Part shown: positions 47,117-59,419 of the stretch, piece by piece
Position numbering within the stretch: position 1 is the first letter of the stretch
Layout: every line of letters begins with the position of its first letter
Assembly (NCBI RefSeq): GCF_963678635.1
Contig: NC_087070.1
Location: forward strand, 52,922,750-52,986,749
Direction: 5' to 3'
DNA from: Symsagittifera roscoffensis
Taxonomy: Eukaryota; Xenacoelomorpha; Acoela; Convolutidae
Length of the DNA: 64,000 nt
Notes under the pieces: model-generated
Database searches by the model: none
Told to the model about the DNA's origin: nothing
What the model saw: the letters and a program-made list of their open reading frames with translations, nothing else
Made by a program: the position numbers and the translations under genes

Positions 47117-50100
47117 TTAAAGTTCAAAGAATTTCAAGAGCAGCACTTTTGCTTTGAAATTCGAAATTTCAAAAACGAAAGTCCGTTGTATCTCTGCTTG
47201 GGAGATATCGACTAGTCTTCCTACATTGTTTATTTTTTCGGCTACTACGGATTCGAGCCTGAAACCCTTAATAGAGAGACAGAAAAATCGAATTCCGTCG
47301 ATTGCGACGCCGTGCGAATTGATCAGCAAAGGTACTCCTAGAGTATGTTTCACAATTCGCCTTAGTTCTCACAATTCGACAAAGTCTGCGGATAAGACCT
47401 CATCCAGCCCCTGTACTTCGTCTTGTACGTAATCGCTCCCCCATTAGAACCGACACATTCCCTATCAAAACAGGTGTCCTGTGCACTGCATTTTTTGGAC
47501 TCGGATTCTTCTCAGAAGGACTACTAGTTCCCGGCTTCTTTCCTGATCTTTCCCCCACAGTGACATTTCCCCCACCTGTTGATTGGCTTGTCGTTTGCTG
47601 CACCACGCTGGGTGTCGTTTTTGGCAAGGCTGTTTGTTCCTCCTCCGATGTGTCTTGTTGCGTGAGCGACTTGATCTGTCTCTATTCAGCAATGTTTTGG
47701 GTGTGTTTTCACCAGATCCCTCCTGTTTGCTACTCTCGCAGCCCCTGGCGAAGGTTTACTCTGCCTTCCCAATTTTATGTCGTTTTCGTTCGCCCTCAGT
47801 GAAGGGAGTTCAACCAAGAGCGTTTGATGATCCTGAGTGTCCATCTCAAATGAGCCCTGACTGCTCGTTTGGTCGCAATCCTTCTCTCCTCATCCGCCGA
47901 TGAGAGCATTGCTGGACTTGCCGGCCTGACTTCTGGAACTGTCTCCAGAAAATGTGCTACGCTACCATCCTCGGAACTCGATTAGGGCACTATGTTGCCT
48001 GTGTGTGCCTTGACCAACCGATGTTTCGTCTCTACATCGGCGTGTTCCCCGCCTACCGTAGAAAGTTTTGCCAATGGTTGCTCCACTGTTTGCTCCGACG
48101 GCTGTGTTCTGGGTTGTTCCAACCCCATTGTCCGAACGCTGATTGAAATCTTTATGGGCCGTGACATCACTGGGATCAAAGTTTGGGATCAAGGGTTCCG
48201 AACACTGTTTTTCTGGCATCAAGTGTTGGGACTTTTGAGCTCATCCTGATCGCTTCTCTGATTGCTTGCGACCTGGACGAAGTACGTAAACTTACCGAGA
48301 TGTCAGATATATGTATAACGTTTCCCGGGAACAAGCTAATTGCATGGTCGTTTCCCAAACAACTTTGTCTGAGAGCTCTTCAAAGTGCGGTTCTGATTTT
48401 AGCCGAACCTTGATTTCTCGAAAAATTTGACAACCTTTCCTGTGGGCATCCAGCACTGGTGCTTCGTAAGTTCGCATGTTTATGCTTGAGCTCATTGAGG
48501 TTCCCTGAGTCAAGGTGCTCGGAGCCAACGGTGTTCTACCCTCTCGAACTCGCCTATGGTGGAGTTAGCATCTGTTCACCGTAATCCTGCTTTACTCGGG
48601 TAGGAAACATCTTCTTGTTCCGATCTAATGCAAAAAATAAATACGGGTTACCGTGTGCGAATTACCGTGTGCCAAATAGTGTTCTTTGGGTTTCTACCGA
48701 AATGCGCTTCGAACGGCGTACATCCCATCGACTGATGATTTGTAGTTCTTACGTTGTATATGATTTCACTTATTATGGATTTAGGCGCAGGTTTTGGCTT
48801 CTGGAATGAGCATGCCTTTAAATATTCTCGAAACGCTCGAATGCACCGTTCCACTAGACCGGTGGATCGATGACTTCCTACTGGTGCAAATCTTAACTTG
48901 ATGTTTTTTTTTCACAGAATAAGTTAATCGCTTTTGCCACGAATCTTGACCCTTGGTCCGCTCTTATCACCTGGATGTCATATGGAGTGTGATATATTTT
49001 TCTAAGAGTTCTTTCATCACTGCTGCGTTAGTAAGTGATGTTGTTGGAACCTTCAAGCTTCAGAGGACCGAACCTCTCAAATCAAAAGATAATTACACGT
49101 TCCCGATATTTCAGGCACATAGCCTAAGAAACTCAATTGTATTCCTGGTTAGGTTCCTCCATCGAGTCTAAGCTGGATACTTCTGTGATAGTTATGTCTG
49201 ATTTTAAATTCTTACCCGACTTGATGCACTTTTTGCACTTTGCAGCGGTAATTTGTGTTTATCGGTTCATATGCGGTCACCAGAAAAAATTCTACGTCTT
49301 ATTCCGCATTTTTATCTTTCCCGCATGTCTTTTATGCAATCGCATAATGATGGGCGCCCTCTTATCTCTGGGGGATAATCATCTGGCCTTCCATAAACAA
49401 GGTTCCTTTAGACGTAAAAAAATTTGAAATTTGGCTCAAGTAAGTTCAGAGGTTTGTAATGGGGGAGTGATCTGTTTAGACAACGCTTCAATAATGCAGT
49501 TAAGTTATTCATCTGCTTTAATCAGAACTACTATGAATTTTTTATCCAAAAATTCCGACTAAACAAACAGAACAGGATTGAAACAAAATTATCTGCCGGT
49601 GCAAGTTTGATTGAAACAACGGCTGATGATATGAATTTTTTCCTTTAGCAAAGATTCACTGGCGTCTTACCCTAAACTTTCTCTTGAGATGGGATTTTGT
49701 CTTATTTCCCAAGGGTCGATAAGCCTAAATTTTTGGCAAATTTTTCTACGGCGATGACTTTGAATGCACACTCTGATCAATTGACAGTTCTTTAACGCGT
49801 TGATGACTTTGCTCGCTGCTAATTGTTTTCGAGTTCGTAATTCTCGTTGGATTGTTTGTACATGAGGTCATTTGGTACGCTTTGGGCTCCTTTGCTTCTG
49901 CTAAAGGTGATATTAGACTACTAATTTCATCATTTTGTGGCACAACAAAAGTGTTGTACATCTGTATCAACCACTGGATGACGAAAACCACTGGATGAAG
50001 AGGCAAGTTGTTTTGGAATTCTTTTCCTCTAAGAGGCAGGCTAGTAATGCATTGTGATCCCTTATTGTTTTGAAACGAGCTCCAAACAAATAGTTCTGAA

Positions 50101-52790
50101 AGTGAGTCTCGGCCCTTACGACCGCCAGTAGTTTCACCTGGTCACAAAGAGTATATTTTAGCTCCGTTTCGTTAAAAAACTGGGACGCATACAAATTTGG
50201 TTTCCAAACCTCGGCGTGTAATTGTATCAAAACAGCCCCTAGGCTCTTTTCGCTGCATCATTTCTATTTTTGTGTCTTTCTTCGCATCGAAATGGTGGTT
50301 TTGTACAAAATCTTTCACATTTCCCTACATCCTCTCAAAAGCTTCTTCTTGTTTTGTTTCCCAATCAAACCTCGAAAGTTTTTTTGATTAAAATCCGAGA
50401 AGGTTCCATTGTTCCCGCTAATTTCGAAATGAAGCGAATCAACTGGTTAATCGGCCCAATCAGCGACCAAATATTCAATGTTTCCAGTTTTTTTTTTCAA
50501 ATTCAAGATAGAATCTAGGTTTCTTTCTACATGATCGGAATTTTGGATTGATAATTTAAATCCCAGCCATTCGATTTCCTTAGCATAAATGGTGCTCTTG
50601 CTCCATTTGACAGCGGCATTCTTATTATTATGCAATACCTGCAAGATTTTCCGAAGTTCGTGCCAATGGCGTTCTGTAGACCCTGGATTGCGATAAAGAT
50701 ATCGTCAAGATTCACAAGTACCCCTGGCAAACGGCCCAAAATTGAATCCATTACCTGTCGAAACTCATTACGCATCCTGCTGCTTTGAACCAATATACCC
50801 TGTTAAACTTCCTTCCGCTATACCAAATTTACACACCGGACTTGTTTCGTTGCTAAATGGCATTTGCGAGTATGCAAATTTTAGGTCAAAGTTTGAAGAC
50901 TGTGTCGGTTCAGCCGTGTTCCCGCTAATAGCTAAAGCCACATTGTCTACTATGTCAATCATGTTCGATATTTGGTTCGAGATTTGGTCTATTGATTGAT
51001 TAATTTTGAGATTCCTAAATTAAGAGAACCGTCTTTTTTAGCTGTTTATACCGTTGGTAGGACAAAACAGTAGTCTGTACTTTTGCCTAATTTCACAATG
51101 TGATCATCGTCGAGTAGGTCTTTGATAGTTTTTCAACTTTACTTAATACGTGTATGGAAATTCTTTTCTCTTATACCTGTATTGGTTGTAACGGTTGACT
51201 TCGCATTTTTCAATATTCCTTTTCCAACATACAATTCTTGAATTTTTTTAGTATACTTGTAGAATACTTGCACTGAATTTGGGGATATTCCGTTTGGATT
51301 GTCTCTGAATTATTCCCTTCCATTTCATTGAAAGCGCTAGAGCGCTGCTTCTGACGTACTTTGGTTCCTAGTGCGAGTAGAATTGTATTTCCGAGTATAT
51401 CTCGTTGTCCCTCTCCGTGATGCAGAACTGTGCGCCCCTGGCTGTTCAGCTTTCCGATTCTAGATCGACGGAGACAAGCCCAATTTTTGGATGACGTCAT
51501 CTGTCACGCCGCAGAAATACATTTCCTATTATCTTTGGAACCACTCTGATGCTGACAAACCTGTCTCATGTGTTTAGCTGGTGTAATTTTGCTTGCATAA
51601 TGAACGACACAAAACTTGCGAAATCGATTTGAAACTCGGTTTGCCTCTGGCTTCTCCCTGTCCTAATGTGTAACCTTTTTCAACTTTTCTGCCCGTCTTT
51701 GTCCTTAACTGTTCTTATGGCGAATACGCCAAAAACGTCGTCATCATAATTTTCCTTAAGCTTTCTGATAACACTTGTTTCGTGCTGCGAAAAATTGCAC
51801 AATCCATCTTCTTGAATGACCGTCGTTTTATTTACAAAAATCAGTAAAATTTCGTCTCTTACTACAATTATGGCAAATTATGTTATCAGCTTCGCAATAT
51901 TCACTATGATTAGGTCTCAGTGGGTTCCCATACTTGTGGCATTTGTCTAGAAATTGTCAAATTCCTCCATTTACCGGTTTCTTGTTTATATACCCACTGG
52001 GTTCGCCCGCATTGCTAGTTTGTAGCCCTTGATTGAACTCTTTTTTCCCAAACCTACTTAATCCCCCACTGATATTTTTGTAAATCTGCTCGTCTTGTTA
52101 TCTCCCAACCGCGAAATCTAACGCATCTCCAAGAGTCAAGGTTTCCATACACAGTTATTCCTTTATCTCCTCGTTCTTCATATTAACAATCAAGACGTTG
52201 CAAACGGTAGGCTCGTCACGTTTTTCGGAATTGCCACCCAGGTATTGGTCGCTGAGAGCTCAAAAAACTGTTCCATACTTTCACTATATCTTTGTTTCTG
52301 TCCAAGAAACGTGAATCTGTTTTAGTGACTTTTGGTTCTCTTAGGATTGTATCTCTTGCCAATTACCGCATTCACTAAAAATAATGTCTACAATTCTCCG
52401 GTGAGGTTCTTTCTGATTGAAGTTCCTCTGTCCTTGCTTTCCCAAAGATAGCAAATGTTTGGGCTTTAAATGCTTGTCTTTTTCGTCCCGGGTGTTCTTG
52501 GCATCGCCATTTTTCTATCACTGCATTAATTCGCGCCTCCCGTTACGTTCGAGCTGCTGGGTCCTCTGTTGCTGGCGCTTCTTCCAAGGTAGGATAAGTA
52601 ATATGTGGTAAAGGAGTGTCGATAGGAAGGTCTTTTATATCGATTTCTTCCCTGGCGATGACCACCAGTTGGAACCTCTGGATCCAGTCCTTCCAGGGAA
52701 CCGGGAATTCGTGGGATGGCCAAAACAACTTCCAGGACGCGATAGATTGAATCCGTAATTGACTGTGCCACGTAAAAGTATGCACTGCTT
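47117..52790 (-). pseudogene. Decayed Ty3/Gypsy-type retrotransposon, minus strand
   Basis: Minus-strand fragments lie in gag-to-pol order. A gag-like piece at 52785-52543 has a W..W..RF spacing. Reverse transcriptase lies at about 50960-50400 (FDLKFAYSQMP and a VNLDDIFIA block, with the catalytic Y of YLDD replaced). RNase H lies at about 50230-49970 (ASQFFNETELKYTLCDQVKL). The integrase C-terminal part is at 48854-48648 (NHQSMGCTPFEAHFGRNP). A basic tail runs to about 47117. Stops and frameshifts are frequent, so it is inactive. I could not define LTRs. It fills the intron between exons 13 and 14. Confidence 0.8.
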
Positions 52791-53097
52791 CAAATTTTTC
52801 CTGTTAAACCATAAAGGTAAAAAGTCAACTTTAATTTAGTTTTCCTATGCCAGCCACTGGCTGTACCTTCACTCTACGGTAACTGTAAAATTGACCTTGA
52901 GAGCCATTTGACGTTACGTAATGATAATAAAATCATAATAATACACATATTCTAGGATCATAATTTTACCTCTACACCACATCCTAATATCATAATATTT
53001 CTGATGATATCAATGTTTATTCAACAATCGAGCCTATTTTCAAAAACTTGCTTCAGCGGAGAAAGTGTTGTCAAAGTAGGGTCTTCATTGTCAATCT

Positions 53098-53518
53098 CAG
53101 GGGCAGATGAAAACTTTCCATCCAAGTGGTGGGGCGCGTTTTTGAACAATTTCCAAAGTTTTATCGTCCATTTTTTATTTGAGGTCCACCAAATTTTTTT
53201 TCCGAGCGCCCAAGAACATTATAGAGGTCCTATTTTGACAAAAATGTCTGCGCCGCATACAATTCTTGATGAGAAAACTGGTGAAAATGCTGTTTTTGGG
53301 CGTTTTTTAAGTTTTCGACCAGAAACATGTTTTTTTTCGGCGCGCGCTCCACTTCAAAATGTTTGCAAACATTGGCGCCAAATGCCTTTTTCGAAAAAGC
53401 TCAGAGTTATTTGCTAGAAAATGATGTCATAAATTAATACCTAATACCAACGGGTACACCCTTTGGTTGATGAGCGGTTCGAGTCCCGCTTGCTAACCCC
53501 TTCCTAAATCCACCCCTG
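53098..53518 (+). mobile_element. hAT-like MITE, diverged copy
   Basis: It starts CAGGGGCAGATGAAAAC and ends CCTAAATCCACCCCTG. The flanks GTCAATCT and GTGGATCT match at 6 of 8 positions. Inside are GGCGCGCGCTCC and GCGGTTCGAGTCCCGC, the T-arm-like block with compensating stem changes. Confidence 0.75.
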
Positions 53519-53769
53519 GTGGATCTAAGAAAAGATCTAAGGATTTGGCTTGGCTCGAAAAGTCAAAGCTGCACAACTGAAAAGAAGCAGACCTAATTTT
53601 TCAAACTTGCACACGCCACCGGTTGAAACTATTAATAACTAAAAAAAAAAGACAAATATCATTTTACTGTATAGAATCTGTATAGCAATCAATGTAATTT
53701 AATCTGTTTCTCAAATTGTTTAGATTTCTTTGTATGTATAGCGGGTAGGTTAGCTATGTTATATAGGTT

Positions 53770-54265
53770 TTCGTTCTGATTTTCGAAGAAAATGACTTGC
53801 GCTCAGGGGTGGTCTTTTTCTCCGCATAAATTTCGACGTTCTAAATAGCATTTTTTGACAATAATTGTTTTTCATTATTCCCAACTTATTGTTATCCTGA
53901 GCTCAAATTTGAAAAAAATCTTTAAATTTTTGTTTTAAAGTAATGAAGGTTTAAAGATTGCCATTTTGGCCAAGTTGGGAAAATTAACCCGCGATATAAT
54001 TTGTGTTCGTAATGCGTAAGCGGAGTCTTAATCTTAATCCTAATAAGTAAGCGGAGTCTTAGAAATCATTCGACATTTTGAATTGAGGCATGCTATTTGG
54101 ACTATTTAATACTTTGCTATAGCGTGTGGGTGGTTGATTTTCAAATAAATCTCAAAATTTTTCATTTTTTTATAAGTTTTGTCAATTTTATAGCAAATAC
54201 TACTCCATAGATCTTAAAAGGCAGCCGGAACATTCAAGTCTTCGCCTTCATACGAACAGTTTTGT
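53770..54265 (+). mobile_element. Helentron/HINE-like element next to exon 14
   Basis: It begins TTCTGATTTTCGAAG and ends GGCAGCCGGAACATTCAAGT, CTTCGCCTTCATACGAACAG. The middle keeps TTTAAAGATTGCCATTTTGG. It contains a local duplication of TAAGCGGAGTCTTA (about 54017-54061). It stops 23 bp before the exon 14 coding sequence. Confidence 0.65.
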
Positions 54266-54288
54266 TATATCAAATTTTTTTATTAAAG

Positions 54289-54545
54289 AACCACGGAGCT
54301 CTCTGAGTCGCCTCCCAACATCCAGAACCGGACTATCTACCAGAATGAGACCCTGGACTTCGTTACTTTCGGTGGCCTGGTGCCTGGACAGGCTTACAAC
54401 GTAGAGTTGAGATGCTTCTGGCAGCCAACTGACACTCAATACACAATCTACAGTTTAGTGTCGCCATACCAGAATACCACTGACTATGTGACCTTGACAA
54501 ATAATGGACAGGCTGCTGAGTTCGACCCCGTCTATGGATGCACAG
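54289..54545 (+). CDS. FN3 gene exon 14
   Basis: It enters in phase 2 after TTTTTTTATTAAAG and leaves at ACAG|GTAGAA in phase 1. It reads IQNRTIYQNETLDFVTFGGL and VPGQAYNVELRCFWQPTDTQ, completing module 8, and ends VYGCT, the C-T-x-P linker. The acceptor lies only about 23 bp past the end of a repeat copy (53770-54265). Confidence 0.9.
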
Positions 54546-54878
54546 GTAGAAGAAATGAGCCCAGTCATTCAAAAAGGGCTATATTGAAAGAATTTGGCGA
54601 GGTTCTTTAAAAGACGATTTTGCTCCCATTAATGTGCCTCAGTCGCCATTAATTGTTCATGATTGTTTCAAATTAATTGTAACTCAATAATTCGATGCGA
54701 TTATTTGTCAAAGTTGAGAAGAATGATTGATTGAACTGGTTTCTCGCAAAATCACAGCTTTTTAGATGCTAGAAAAAAAACTTTAGTGTTCATTGGAACC
54801 AATTGCACTCAGCCTATTTTTCTTGACTCTTTCAATTTATACCCAGGCAACTTTTCTTCGCTCAATGATCCTTTTTAG

Positions 54879-55005
54879 ACCCTGGATACCTGGAGAACTT
54901 TGAATATTTTGGAGTGGACAACCAGACCGTGGGCGTGTCCTTCTTGGCCCCCCTGGGCGTCAGCAGACAATACTACTTCCAAATCAGCCCTCAATTTTCC
55001 AGCGG
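54879..55005 (+). CDS. FN3 gene exon 15
   Basis: The acceptor is GATCCTTTTTAG and the donor AGCGG|GTAATG, phase 1 to phase 2. It encodes DPGYLENFEYFGVDNQTVGV then SFLAPLGVSRQYYFQIS, the first half of module 9. Core aromatic residues are present but the B-strand Trp is not obvious, so this module is divergent. Confidence 0.85.
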
Positions 55006-55416
55006 GTAATGACACTTCAAACTAAGTACCAACTGGCTTTTAGCGGTTTATTTCACTAGTTTATCATTGGCCCACAGATGTGAAATTTAGATAAAAAATA
55101 ATCAAAGATTCAAACGATCTGAAATAAATATTCATTGGACGCATGGAAATTAAAACTTTTCCAATTCATGATGAAAATTCGTATTTTTGAGCTCAATGAT
55201 TTTACTGAACATTCGATTAACTATTTTTTTTATACTTTAATCATAGTTATTGAAACCACCGTTAATCATTGAAGACAAAAAATAATATTATGATCAACAC
55301 AAAAATAAAATAATGATCAACATTAAAAGACAAACTATCAATGAAAATAACACCAAAAAAATGGCGATGCAGCCATTTGAGCTCAGGAGCTCAACAATTT
55401 TTGGTTCATTTTTCAG

Positions 55417-55595
55417 ATACGAGCGTAATTTGACCTCAAACCACTCAATGTACGCCGTGCAAGGGGAGGAGTTCGAGGCCACCTACGACGGTTTTGGCGC
55501 CTGTGAGAGAATCGACATCAATGTCTCGAGTGAGAGTGGCTGTGGGGCTATTCTGTCCCGCCAGTACACCCACGTCTCGGTCTTCACCTATACAA
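55417..55595 (+). CDS. FN3 gene exon 16
   Basis: The acceptor is TTCATTTTTCAG and the donor TACAA|GTAAGA, phase 2 to phase 1. It reads ERNLTSNHSMYAVQGEEFEA, then CERIDINVSSESGCGAILS and SVFTYT, completing module 9. It ends in the usual T-x-P linker with exon 17. Two cysteines flank the G-strand region. Confidence 0.9.
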
Positions 55596-55885
55596 GTAAG
55601 AACAGACGGATATTTTTTAATGTTCTCATAGTGCACAAGGGGGGGGGGGGGGGTGTTTGTTACCACTACAAAACTCGCATGGATCTTTGATTTAGTTGTT
55701 TATACGGCTGGATATTCGTTACTAGTTAACATAACTTTTCATATTGCTGAGAATTAAACAAAGTTCAAACCTGTACTTTTTGTAAGTTCTTATATATAAG
55801 TCCAAAATAATTAGAACTTAAAGTTAAATAGCGCGTTTTCTTAGAAAAAAAAACAGTTTGTTCATAACTGCCTCTCTGTTTGCAG

Positions 55886-56161
55886 CGCCCAATACCCCAT
55901 TTTGGGTTCCGGAGACCAGTACTTCCGATTCTAACTCGGCTATTACTCTCACTTGGAATGACACGAATGTTCCGACATGCCCCACCCGCTTCATGGTGTA
56001 CCGGGACGGAGTGGCCTCTTCGGATCCCGACAACAATGGCACCTCCAAGTCCATGACGGACGACACCGGACTGACTGCCGGCACCACCTACGAGTACAGA
56101 GTGTCAGCCTCCGCGTACGGAGAGACCAGTCCCCCTTCCGACATCATGGTCATTTGTACTA
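55886..56161 (+). CDS. FN3 gene exon 17: a whole FN3 module in one exon
   Basis: The acceptor is CTGTTTGCAG and the donor ACTA|GTAAGT, phase 1 on both sides. The exon holds a complete module 10: SNSAITLTWNDTN (B strand), TRFMVYRDGVAS (C strand), LTAGTTYEYRVSASAYGETS (E-F strands) and IMVICT (G strand). It is the clearest FN3 match in the window. Unlike most other modules it has no internal intron. Confidence 0.93.
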
Positions 56162-56388
56162 GTAAGTACGGGGAGGGTAGAAAATATACCCAAGGATTCA
56201 GGAACAGACGAAGCATTTTTGCAAGGACAAAAAAGTTTGAAGTGAACCAAAATGAAACAAATTGGTTTTCCAGTTGCTTCAAAAAATTTTTTTAAATGTC
56301 AGAAATCGAGTGTAAAGTAACTTTGGAGATTAAGTGGGGGACTTTTTAAGTTGGGTAACCACTTATAAACAGTTGTTGCTCCTTTCAG

Positions 56389-56545
56389 AGCCTGACCCAC
56401 CTGACTTTCTGGCGTATGTGAGTAGTGACCTTGGCTCTTCGTTCACTGTGGGATGGAGGGACCCGGTAGCGGGCGAAGTGGACGGCTTTCTACTCAGTGA
56501 CAACCAGGGACACAGCAACATGCGAGTTATCGGAAATAGATTCAA
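56389..56545 (+). CDS. FN3 gene exon 18
   Basis: The acceptor is GCTCCTTTCAG and the donor TTCAA|GTCAGT, phase 1 to phase 2. With the last base of exon 17 it reads ICTKPDPPDFLAYVSSDLG, then SSFTVGWRDPVAGEVDGFLL, the first half of module 11. The phase fits exon 19. Confidence 0.9.
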
Positions 56546-56624
56546 GTCAGTTTCGCTTACATCTACTAACCAAAATATAGTTCCTAGTTTCAATGGACTT
56601 TAACGGGCAACAGCCGAAGGTGTA

Positions 56625-56840
56625 AAACTAGGAGCAGATCTAGCATTTTGTTCGAAAACTTTTTCAACAAGTTTTTTTTGGTCACCAAATACCTCTTCTG
56701 AAAGAAACCAATTTGGACAAAAAAAATCTGCGCAGCAAAAAAAATTGCCAAAAATGTCATAAGAGCGCTTTTTCGGAAAATTAAGATCGGAAGTTTTTTG
56801 GTGCGCTTGAAGTTTTTTGACGCAAAAACATTAGTATTTT
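56625..56840 (+). mobile_element. Degenerate hAT-like MITE fragment
   Basis: Weak match to the left half of the family (GGAGCAGATCTAGCATTTTG, TTCGAAAACTTTTTCAAC, TCTGCGCAGCAAAAAAAAT). No ends or target duplication can be set. Confidence 0.35.
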
Positions 56841-57099
56841 GTATTTTGTCTCAACGGTAATACTACCCCTCAATCGTTAGTATTATCATAATAAAAATTT
56901 GAATGCGCAATGAGTTTTTTGATGCAATTGGTAGCTGCTCAATTAAAACTCAATTTTTACCCACAAAAACATCTAAATATTTCGAGAACAGAATAAATTT
57001 TAAAATAATTCTCATAAACTACCGTGGTGGAAACATTTTGCGGAATTTGCGCTTTCAAAAATGGTTCAAATTTTTGTTCCCGCTTAAGTGAATTTTTAT

Positions 57100-57380
57100 C
57101 TTTCAGGAACAAATTGTGATGGAATTTTTGATACCATCTGGAAGATATCGATGCCTTGAGCTCAGACTTAAACGGATATTTTACCTGTGATCATTTGTTT
57201 GAAGTTATGGGGTTCTGAGGATCGCACTTTTGCCCAATCTGGGATAATTCCTTCGCCCCAAAATTCAATTTTCTTTTAATGCGTAGCGTATGAAGTGGAC
57301 TAATCCAGCTCAGAATTTTTTTTGAACTGGAGCTGACAAATTGATTGACGCAATGTTCATTTTTTCATGGTTGAGTTGAC
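57100..57380 (+). mobile_element. Degenerate Helentron/HINE-like fragment
   Basis: It keeps the order CTTGAGCTCAGACTTAAACG, ACCTGTGATCATTTG, GAAGTTATGGGG, CCAATCTGGGATAATTCC from the family middle. Both ends are missing. Otherwise 56546-58756 is intron in which I see no gene. Confidence 0.45.
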
Positions 57381-58756
57381 ATGTGTACGCGCGGAACAAT
57401 TTCAAAATTAACAAAATGCAGATTTTTTTAGTAAATTTTTGTCAAAAAATACAGATATTATTATTTTACGGGACAATTGTAGCATTTAGAGTATTAGCCT
57501 GATACCAGAAATTATTTTCAACTTTGAAAAACAAAAATAAGGAGATCGAAAAAATATCGGATAGAATTTTTGCAAAAATTTTGCTGTTAAATCTTTATAA
57601 AAACAAACAGCCTAAAACTGACTGCAGTCACTTTGAAACTGTTCGACAAAATCTGCATTCAAAAACCTGTGAAATGTCATTTGAAATTTCTATGGCAAAA
57701 AAAAGAACAAAAACGATGAGGTTTTCAGATGAAATTTTGTCAGAGGCAGCTCATACCTGCACATCTTAATGCGCAAAGCGAATCCGAAATAAGGATAACT
57801 TAAAAAGTTTATTTTCCATTTTTTACCGCCAAAGGACAAAAAACTTTTATTCACGTTTCGGTAGTTTTCTCTGCAACCGATTAAAATATAAATTGAAAGT
57901 TTTTAAGCTTCTGTTTGAAATGATTAGCTTTGTTCGAACAGCAAAAACTTCACACCGGTTTTTTTCGATACAGTTTTTTCTTTGGAAATCACGACTCAAT
58001 TTTATTTACTCTTAGACACATTCGGCACCTCTGATTTACAATTTTTTACCTGATACTGCGGAAAAATCAGTTCCAGCAAAAACGGGTACATTTTTCTACC
58101 TTCGAAAGTCGAGAAAGTCCAGAGATATCTGAGTTGAATCGAGCAAAGTCGAGCACATTCTTCCTTTGACTGAGAAACTGGATACCAACCGATATTTCTT
58201 CGGCCACGTTAAGATATACCAAACTTTAGTCGTTATGTTTGAGAAATAACAAATTTTGCTCACGAAAAATGAAAAATAGGTCGAATTGCTGTGAAAATTT
58301 TGTGAAGATTTGGCACAATACACTACAGTTGCGTTCAGAAAATCAATAACCCTACAACAAAAATAAACACAAAGTCTAAAAAACTTTCTAAGTTGCGAGC
58401 AGAATTTTTTTTTGTAGTTTTTGAAAATTTTTAGTGCCAAATAACTGCCTTCAAGTCACCTACTTGCTTGCTTTACTTGCTCGAAATTATTCAATAAAGC
58501 AAAAACTGTGAACAAGTTTTTCAGACAAATTTTCAGAGTATTTTAGCGTCGTTAGATTCACGACTAAGATTTTTTTTTAATTTGATATACATTGATAATG
58601 ATTAATTATACCCATTGTAAAGATTAATTGTGGTACTTGATTTTACGTGAAAAAAGTATCTAAAAACCCATAAAAACATGTGATGCCAAACTTCCTCCCC
58701 ACTTTCAATGGTCGAATCAAACATTTAGTGTAGTTCGCATTAATCACGTATTGTAG

Positions 58757-58902
58757 GTACAACGACAAACCGCCAGGTGCGGAGTTTACAGTGTCTGTCA
58801 ATATGCAGTCCTACTTGGAGTGTGACGTCACGGGGGTGGAGCCAATCAGAGAGCTAGTCAGTGACTCATCATACATCTCCAGTCTCACTGTTGTAGTCAC
58901 GG
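58757..58902 (+). CDS. FN3 gene exon 19
   Basis: The acceptor is CACGTATTGTAG and the donor ACGG|GTGAGT, phase 2 to phase 1. It encodes YNDKPPGAEFTVSVNMQSYL, CDVTGVEPI and SYISSLTVVVT, the second half of module 11. A tRNA-like sequence starts about 60 bp downstream in the next intron. Confidence 0.9.
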
Positions 58903-58960
58903 GTGAGTCACAGTCAATTAAAGGAAATAATCGACAGAGAGAATTTTTTTCCCACTGTAG

Positions 58961-59040
58961 GCATGTGGTGGCCAAATGGTTAAGAGTTCAGACTCTCTGA
59001 CGAGAGATGGGAGGTTTGAATCCTACCACAACCACGAGCC
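58961..59040 (+). tRNA. tRNA-like sequence (Leu/Ser-type, probably a pseudogene or SINE head)
   Basis: It contains an A-box match TGGCCAAATGGTTAAGAG and a B-box match GGTTTGAATCC at tRNA-like spacing, with an extra arm between them as in class II tRNAs. Five of seven acceptor pairs can form (GCATGTG with CACAACC). A T-run follows from 59041, a possible pol III terminator. The anticodon loop appears shortened (TCAGA-CTC-TCTGA), so a working tRNA is unlikely. Confidence 0.5.
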
Positions 59041-59419
59041 TGTTTTTTTTTCACCCTGCGGCGCTGAAAGTTTGAGTAAAACTGGGCCGTTATATAGCTA
59101 TGCCTCCTAAAAATGTCAACAAAGTTTTCGAAAATGCTTCCTCGAATAAATCATATATTCGCTTACTTATCTTCAACCCATTTCGATTCAAAAGCAAAAG
59201 AGCGTTTTATAAATGTTAATAGCGTTTTGAAATGTTTTCACTTTTGATCAGACATGTCAAAATTCCAGCCATTTTACTTATGTTACTTATACTCAAGGGG
59301 TAAACGAGCAGGACCAAGTTTGTTGATTTCAAGTAAATGGAAATATTACAAAAGATGCAAGCACTCGATTTCTATGATCATTGCATAACTTTGTTGCATA
59401 CAACTTTTTTGTGTTGCAG

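Noticed and set aside
47560..48249. Plus-strand frames within the old Gypsy element
   Set aside because: Antisense to integrase and pol-tail remnants; no independent support.
53004..53417. 137-codon plus-strand frame
   Set aside because: It overlaps a hAT-like MITE and its flank; no recognisable domain.
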